NCBI GenBank assembly: GCA_013146195.2
Contig: CM028377.1
Coordinates: forward strand, 24,939,817-25,003,816
DNA from: Codonopsis lanceolata
Taxonomy: Eukaryota > Streptophyta > Magnoliopsida > Asterales > Campanulaceae
DNA: 64,000 nt
Direction: 5' to 3'
The notes under the pieces are model-generated. The model worked only from the letters and a program-made list of their open reading frames with translations. It was not told where the DNA came from and did no database searches. Position numbers and translations under genes: made by a program. Positions 57,964-64,000 of the stretch are shown piece by piece. The first letter of the stretch is position 1. Each line of letters opens with the position of its first letter.

Positions 57964-59400
57964 TTAAAATATTACGCACAAGAAGTAAAATTGTTTTGAG
58001 ACAAGGCACGAAGGCCGTAAAGGCGCCAAGCAGTTCGTGATGAATTCAAACAATGAGGCGTGTTGTCCTCGCTTGAAGCAGCGGTGGGTTCCTCTGCATT
58101 TGTAGTGGCGCTCGAATTGTAACTTCCTCGTCCGCGGCTTGGTCTTCTGGCGCCATCGCCATTGGTAGTTGAAGGAGCTTGAGATCGCCAAATCTCTCGT
58201 CATGAGGTCGGTGACCGTAGTATCGACTATTGAGGGGGATCCATGGAGACAAAGCCCTTGGCAAAGATCGGGCACCAACCCTTCTAGTTCATCTTCGTTA
58301 AAGGGCACTTGGGAATGATAAGCAAAAAAGGGTTAGCTCCCCATTCGGCGAGTTGCTCTGGCTAATCTCTAGCCCACTACAGCGAAGCCGCTCAAAATAT
58401 GGTTCATCCCCTGACGAAAATGGGTGCTTCACTCCACACCTTGGTAAAGCTCGGATGACCTTTTGTAGTCCTCAATGATCTGCGTTTTTGCTCGCTTGCG
58501 TCGTATAGAGCCGACCTCCGATACCGCTTGCTCGAGCTTTGTGATGGGCGTTGGCGGCCTCCGGATCGCTTTTTGACAAGCCAGCCTGCCCAGCCACGCA
58601 CTCCGGCTATATTGTTGAGAGCACCTTTTCCGATTTTTTTGACAAGTTTAGTTGGGCTTCTAGTGCCTGTTTCTCGGCCCGACTTTGGAAAGTCTCAAGC
58701 CACTTTGGTGGTAAGGGATTCCTCGCCGGTTTTGAGATCGCCCGGATGCAATTGATTTTTTCTTCCGCAGCGTTTCTTCCTGAGGCCAAAGTATTCTTTT
58801 CGGTTGTCGTGAGTTGGTCTTGTTCAAGTTGGTGATTAATCGCTCATACATCAAAACAGCATTTGTTTGCGATCCGTTGAAAAATTATGGATTAGAAGCG
58901 AGGAGAAAGAAGAAAGGAAAGTGAAAAAATAAGAATTATTTTTACCTCGGTAAGAAGAGCCCCATTTCACCGATTAAGAGAGCTCGCTTGGTCGTGTATT
59001 TTTTACGGATCTTGCATGTGGTGGGCGCTTCATCGGGCCAAGTCCGGTGGTAGGCGGGAATCCTCCTCGTTTGTGAGCAGTGATGCCGTCAGTCGACACA
59101 TTAGCGAGCTCCTTGATGAGGAGTCGCAGCTGCAGGTTGATCATCGGGCATGAGCCTTCTTCTTGCTGCCGAGGAAGGAAGTGGGGAGTGCTCTCTGTGA
59201 CTTTGCATCCGCCGGCGTCTGCTCTTCCTCGGGCTCAGGTGCTCGGCATTGATGATAGGGGAGGTACACTACTTGGGTTCTACGTCTTGAAGCGCTTGAG
59301 GATGAAGTTTGATGTAGGCTATTCGGGTTGTGGCGTTTTGTACCAGCTTGAGCTCGGGCCGGGACGATGGGGAGAAATAGCCGGTTGAGTAAGCAGTGTT
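57964..59400 (-). pseudogene. Antisense ORF of the Tat element, degenerate
   Basis: Minus strand, opposite to the pol genes, between pol and the expected 3' LTR. Pieces include RAEKQALEAQLNLSKKSEKV (coiled-coil-like, 58607-58789), LYDASEQKRRSLRTTKGHPS and SFTKVWSEAPIFVRG (58404-58601), and YNEDELEGLVPDL (near 58300). Tat/Retand elements of several plants carry such an antisense ORF (Transposase_28-like/plant mobile domain class; family knowledge). The segment about 58957-58850 looks like an AT-rich intron with a GAG/GTAAAA donor. Protein function is unknown. The 59050-59400 part is the least certain. Confidence 0.6.
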
Positions 59401-59767
59401 TGGCTCGTTTGCTCGAGCTCTTTTGGCAGCTTGCATAAACTTGGAGGCGTCGTTAATTGCCTCATTTCTGCACCAATTTCAAAGAATATTAGCATCGAGA
59501 AGTGCGGCGGTTTGAATTATCAAAGGAAAGGCAATGAAGTAAATAGTTCGGAAATAACCCGAGAAAGTGAAAATCGAGTCTACAGGGTTCGGTGCGAGCA
59601 CAATCCTCGCATTATTTGGAAATCTATTTCCATGGCAAGAACAGTATGGGTGAGGTTTCTTGGTCGACAGAACCCGGCTCCATGCCTTCAACAGGAGGTA
59701 AGAAATCCAGCCAGCCGCAAAGACCGAGGTCCAAGTAAGAACCCGCCACCAAAGACAAAATCCCGCC
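59401..59767. other. Unassigned retrotransposon sequence before gap
   Basis: GC-moderate, no family motif seen. It joins the plus-strand Tat copy to the gap; the 3' LTR of that copy might be expected here but was not recognised. Confidence 0.35.
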
Positions 59768-59867
59768 NNNNNNNNNNNNNNNNNNNNNNNNNNNNNNNNN
59801 NNNNNNNNNNNNNNNNNNNNNNNNNNNNNNNNNNNNNNNNNNNNNNNNNNNNNNNNNNNNNNNNNNN
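59768..59867. other. Assembly gap (100 N)
   Basis: 100 N. On its right the minus-strand Tat RNase H is cut in mid-domain, so part of that element lies in or beyond the gap. Confidence 0.98.
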
Positions 59868-61850
59868 GCTTTTAATTTTCGCGCGGCAATGATCAAAGAG
59901 AACCAATTTTTCAACTTCAAATATCTCCCTTCCACGTCAGTAAGTGCATGAGAAACGTGGTAGATCGGCCTCTGAATGTTGTTTTCCTCTGGGACCAAGG
60001 CTGGCGGCGGCCAAGCCGATGCAAAAATAAATATACAACTTTCCTCGGGTATTGGGATCGCGGAAGTGGTGATCGGCCTAGATACTCGAAGTTCTTCAAA
60101 AGCTCTTGTGCGATCCTTGTCCACTCAAATTTTACGCCTCCTTTCAATACCTTAAAAAGGGTAGGCTCTTCGGCCGATTTGGCGATGAAGCGGTGAGCCG
60201 TGATCAGACCATTAAGCATTGGACATATTTGTCGAGGATGGTACATCCATGGTCGCCCGAGGAGCTCTTATCTTTTAGGATTAGCCTCAATTCCTCTCTC
60301 GTTCACCATATAGCCAGAGGAACTTTCCCTGTCACACCAAATGCACCTAGGCGGTTGAGCTTCATCTTGTTCTTTCGTAGATTTGAGAAGGTTTCTCTCA
60401 AATCTTTGGCATGGTCGAATGCTTGCTTTTGATAACCATGTCATCATGTAGGCTTCCACATTTCGCTTGTGGTCCCGAACACTTTATTCACCATTCTGCT
60501 GATACGTAGCCGTTCTTGAGGCCAAAGGCATCATTGTGTAGCCACAACTTGCATAGAGCGCTGCGAGAAATATGGGTATTAGGCCAACCACATCAGGATC
60601 GATGATATCTGAATATGCATCTACAAAACTTCAATTTTTTGCTGGAGATATGGAGTCCACAAGTTGGTCGATTCGGTAATTGGTACCAATCTTTCTGCAA
60701 GCTTTATTTAGATCGGTAAAATCGACACACATTCGCCATTTCCAAGTTACTTTTTTACCATAACTACATTTGCTATCCGTGTAGCATACAAGACTTCTTT
60801 AATAATTTGGCTTTCAACAACTTCGACACTTCTTCCTGATAGCGCCTCTGTTTTTCCATGGAAAAGATTCGTGCCTTTTGTCAGGATGAAGTCCTGGTCG
60901 ATGCTCAACCGGCGATAGCGACGCCCCCTCGCATTCTCCATATCGCCAATCTCCAAGCGAACACATCCAAGCTTTCTTTTAATAGCTTGATGATCGCCGC
61001 CGCTCTTCCTTGGGGATTTTCTTCCTACTCTGACTCTCTTGGGAAATCGAGGTTGATCACAATTTCATCTAAATCGCCATTTGGCTCGATGGCCTGGTGA
61101 TCAATGTCCAAGCTTTCAATGGTGATAACTTTGGTGACTACCGAGCTTTGTGTGCTCTCAGAGCCATTGGCCGACCAGAGGTCGCCTTTTTTCCTTGAGC
61201 GAGTCTGGCTCCTACCGCTTATTCCATGGAACGACAACCCGGCGCTCCCACCAGGTCTCAAAGTTTGTAGGCGAGCGGCTCCCAAATTGCTTAACTGCTA
61301 TGCTTGGGTTGGTTCAGAAATGCTCAGATTATTTCCTTCTGCCGACTTTGGTCGATTCCGATTTCGACCACCTCTCCTCTGCAAGGAAATCACCACCTTT
61401 TCTTTTTGGGTTTTCTCCTTGTAGATATACTCCAAAGTACTTGAGGCATCATTCAAGACCATTCCGATCCCCTTTTCAGCCGGATACTTGATTCTTTGAT
61501 GGGCCATGGATGCAACCATTTGAAATTTTGTCCGAGGGTGAACCGAGATGGCGTTATATGGGATGGCAGATCGAGCACTAGAAAATCAATCTCCTCCGCT
61601 CGAGGTATTGGTTTCTTCCCCGAGGATCACCGATAACGTGATGATTCCTTTGACGCCACCTTGCGCCCAACCTCTCTAATCGACGCTGGAAACCCTCTTC
61701 AGACCTGTGGGATGCGATGCCTCAAATTCCATTTCCTTAAAGCATGTGTAATACAGATATCCTCGCTTCTCGCCTCAGATCTATGAGGACCCGCTTTCAC
61801 TTCGCTATTATGAATCCTCATCCGCAGTCAAGGGTTGTTGTCGAGCGAAC
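59868..61850 (-). pseudogene. Second Tat-lineage pol (protease, RT, RNase H), minus strand
   Basis: Reading down from 61850: a protease end (MVASMAHQRIKYPAEKGIGM), DLDEIVINLDFP, TRIANVVMVKK, WRMCVDFTDLNKAC, FVDAYS, MMPL(A)S, GYMVNERGIEANPKR, VKFEWT, then RNase H HVSHALTDVEGRYLKLKNW up to the gap. These line up with the plus-strand copy's motifs, but stops and frameshifts are far more frequent and the YIDD motif is not intact. The element is older or under no constraint. Confidence 0.85.
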
Positions 61851-61856
61851 TGCTAA

Positions 61857-63695
61857 TCATGGAAGCACCGCGAGCTCGCCAAGCAAAGGTAATTCCTCCC
61901 GCTTCATCGACCGTGGCATCATGTGAACCACATGCTTCAAATTGTAAATCATGTTTTTTAGCTGGGTTCCACTTGGTGCCGCCTCCCTGATCGTGTTAAT
62001 CACGTTCCTTGGTCCTCCGTTATCTGGCCGAGGATTTTGATGTCTTTCTTGCTCTCTCGGCCTATCTTGCTGGTCATTTCCCTTTCGCTCAAACCTCCTG
62101 AGCTCGCCCCTATCTATCAATTTCTGGATGGCCTTTTTCAGATTAATGCAATCCTCGGTCGTATGGCCGACATCTTTATGGTAGGCACATCGCTTGTTGG
62201 GGCTGCGAGGATACCGTTTTCCTTCCATGGGTAAGGTCTACTAATTTTATCCCGATCGAAAGCAGCAGACATTCATGATGTGCTCACTACCGGCATTGAG
62301 TGGTGTCCAACATGTCGTCCCCACGTGTTTTTCCCTCGATTGTCCTCCTCCTTATTACTCGATCCTCGACCACCTTTGTTCGAGTGGTCCTGCTCTTTCT
62401 TCTTTCCCTCTTTCTTCTCATTGCCCTCCTTTTTCGCATCTTCGGTATTGATTACCCGAATTGCGTGGGCGTACATTTTCCCGACCTGAGGTTTGGTCAA
62501 GCGCAAGATCATTTCCCCGCCTCATCGGCCCCTCCTTGTAGGCCGGAGATGAAACACATTTTAATCGATTCCTCCGAAATATACGGTATCTGGTCTACCA
62601 TGGCCATGAACCTGTCCATGTAGAGTTGGTTGGATTCATTAATCCTCCGTGGATCCCACAATGTCGGTTTGCTTCTTTGGTCGAGTCCCGCCGCCGAGGC
62701 AAACGGTTGACAAACATCCGCCTAAACTTCGCCCAACTTTCAACGGAATCCAATGGCAGCTCAGATACCATTTCAGAGCCTTCCCTTTCAATGTCCCCGC
62801 AAAAATCTTTCCCCTGTGCATCCTCGTCCTCTGAGCAATCAAGGCTCATTTTCACCTCAAAGCTTGTCATATGATCTACAGCATTGGTGAGGCCTTGGTA
62901 TGGCTCGAAAGTAGGAATCTTTTTATCTGGGAGGGGAGCTTTCCTCATTCTTTCTTGGAACGGGCCATTCTTGGCAGGAGGCAATAACATAGGTTTTCCC
63001 TTCTCCATGGCCTCTAATCGGCCTTTCAAGAATTTGACCTCCTGCTCGACGGCCAAAGAAGGCTTATTGGTCGATACCTGTACCTCGGTGGTCGCGTTCC
63101 GACCACTCTGGGTACCAAGCCCTCGATTCTTTGACACGGAATGTGTGCAATGCCCACATGCTCCGATTCTTGCTTCTTTCCCGGCCTCGGATTCCCCTTC
63201 TCGCTCCTTTCTCGTGCTCGGGAGCGCTTGGTTTCGGATGGGAAATGTTAATCGGCTTTGAACACCGGGCTTAGGTGCTTGCCCGCCCGCTTCCTTTCTA
63301 ACTGGACCTTACACCGGGCCGGGATATAGCTTTCTCCTTTCCCTTCCCTTTTGAGGTAGCGCGTGTATGGTCGGGGGTTCGCCTGCTTTGAGGCTTAGTC
63401 GTAGCTGTGATCTTTTTGGAGCTCGAACATCTTGAGCTCGCCTGATTCCTCGCAAGGTAAGATTTCGGCGTTCCTGCAATTTTACCTCTTCGAGGAGCTT
63501 TTCTTGCTCTGTGGGTCCATCTCCCTCCTTCCGAGGTTGATCCACTTGAGCCTCTTCGTCTATATTGTGCACGATACTCGGCTGACCTGCTATTGCTTTT
63601 GAGGTCATCGGTTCTATATCCACCGTTAATTTGCTTGGTGAGGGTGGTAGTTTGTTCGCCTCCCGATTGGTTTTGCTTGGTAGAGTCTGATCCAT
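61857..63695 (-). pseudogene. Second Tat-lineage gag, minus strand
   Basis: N-terminal part 63695-63309 (MDQTLPSKTNREANK, acidic and Glu-rich). Core 63137-62595 (KIPTFEPYQGLTNAVDHMTS, LPLDSVESWAKFRRMFVNRL). Zinc knuckle in 62228-61857 (CAYHKDVGHTTEDC then LKKAIQKLIDRGELRRF). Same knuckle form as the plus-strand copy, but a divergent N-terminus without the RS stretch, so it belongs to a different subfamily. Frame breaks around 62600-62230 and 63140-63300. Confidence 0.85.
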
Positions 63696-64000
63696 TGATT
63701 ATGTATTCGTATTTTACTTGTAACGCTCCCCAAGAATCGGAACCACTTGATCACGCCACGAAGACGGTGATCGAGCCGGCAAATCCACGTAATGGACTGG
63801 TGCGTGTCGAGCCGACGTGTCCCGTGTGGTCACGTCGGTGTTGTAGTGGGTACCTGAGGTACCGATTTCCGAGGATATCCGGGCTTGGGTTGATGATCTT
63901 TGTTAGTGAGTACCGAAAGTAAGACTACCGTTAGGGTTTTGGGGTTTCCAGCCTCCAAAGTGAGAGTCAAGAACAAGGTAGTATATGGTATGCCTGAGCT
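63696..64000 (-). mobile_element. 5' leader/LTR side of the minus-strand Tat element
   Basis: Non-coding GC-rich sequence upstream (minus sense) of the second gag. It probably includes the PBS region and LTR end, which I could not delimit because the window stops here. Confidence 0.45.

Noticed and set aside
58528..58835. Plus-strand ORFs opposite the Tat antisense gene
   Set aside because: The minus-strand frame carries the family-like segments; these are shadows.
60858..63261. Plus-strand ORFs over the second Tat element
   Set aside because: Shadows of the minus-strand gag and pol.

Overview
This window looks like nuclear DNA of a core eudicot plant. The evidence is GT-AG introns, two recognisable plant genes, AT-rich intergenic sequence and a dense load of plant-type transposons. 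The two host genes that look intact are a four-exon BTB/POZ protein gene of the Arabidopsis At1g21780 type on the minus strand (3405-8251, 326 aa after splicing by eye) and a two-exon LEA_3 (SAG21/LEA5-like) gene on the plus strand (35990-38193, 100 aa). A third host gene, a FERONIA-like receptor kinase, survives only as its first ~121 codons (26020-26383, minus), where the end of a hAT element cuts it off. I found no rRNA, tRNA, CRISPR or bacterial-type features. Two 100-N gaps (249-348 and 59768-59867) mark scaffold joins.

Layout: 1-248 is GC-richer sequence that is probably retrotransposon; 465-1487 is a solo Copia-type LTR with a 5-bp target-site duplication (TSD). 3405-8251 is the BTB gene, whose ~3.5 kb second intron carries a SINE and MITEs. 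8.7-10.2 kb is a TGTCACTTTT-type degenerate array with SINEs. 11.3-12.1 kb is a long hairpin. 12.4-13.2 kb is a Stowaway MITE with a hAT-type MITE inside it. 14535-17347 is a Mutator-like element with ~470-bp composite inverted repeats and a perfect 9-bp TSD. 17.7-18.4 kb is a Tourist-like MITE with a copy of itself inside. 19.08-21.63 kb is a long foldback structure with several nested insertions. 22.0-22.5 kb is an orphan CACTA end, then a Copia LTR fragment, then a broken TTF-zinc-finger hAT transposase (23.6-26.0 kb). 27.2-28.8 kb is Helitron debris. 28918-32966 is a complete-ended but non-autonomous Copia element (both LTRs, PBS, PPT, TSD) whose only ORF joins gag to an RNase H remnant.

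35.7-38.9 kb holds the LEA gene, with an ABRE/G-box upstream, an intron that contains a decayed duplicate of exon 1, and a MITE starting at the stop codon. 39-48 kb is nested retrotransposon debris (two copies of a Ty3/gypsy RNase H fragment, Copia-like LTR pieces, a gypsy-like solo LTR with TSD) into which an Ac-like hAT has inserted. 49139-50960 is a Helitron-like element made of amplified ~80-bp and ~190-bp tandem repeats. From 50961 to the end the composition becomes clearly GC-richer and two Tat-lineage Ty3/gypsy elements lie in opposite orientation. The plus-strand copy (50961 to about 59400) has an RS-rich gag, two RNase H domains and an antisense ORF. The minus-strand copy (59868-64000) is more decayed.

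The window is best read as layered transposon insertion around two ordinary plant genes. Several insertions can be ordered relative to each other from TSDs and interrupted homologies. I do not see a convincing novel multi-gene system. The most interesting items are the tandemly amplifying foldback/Helitron-like family shared by 19-21 kb and 49-51 kb, the composite-TIR Mutator-like element with unrecognised cargo, the gag-RNase H minimal Copia element, the RS-rich gag, and the exon-1 duplication in the LEA gene.
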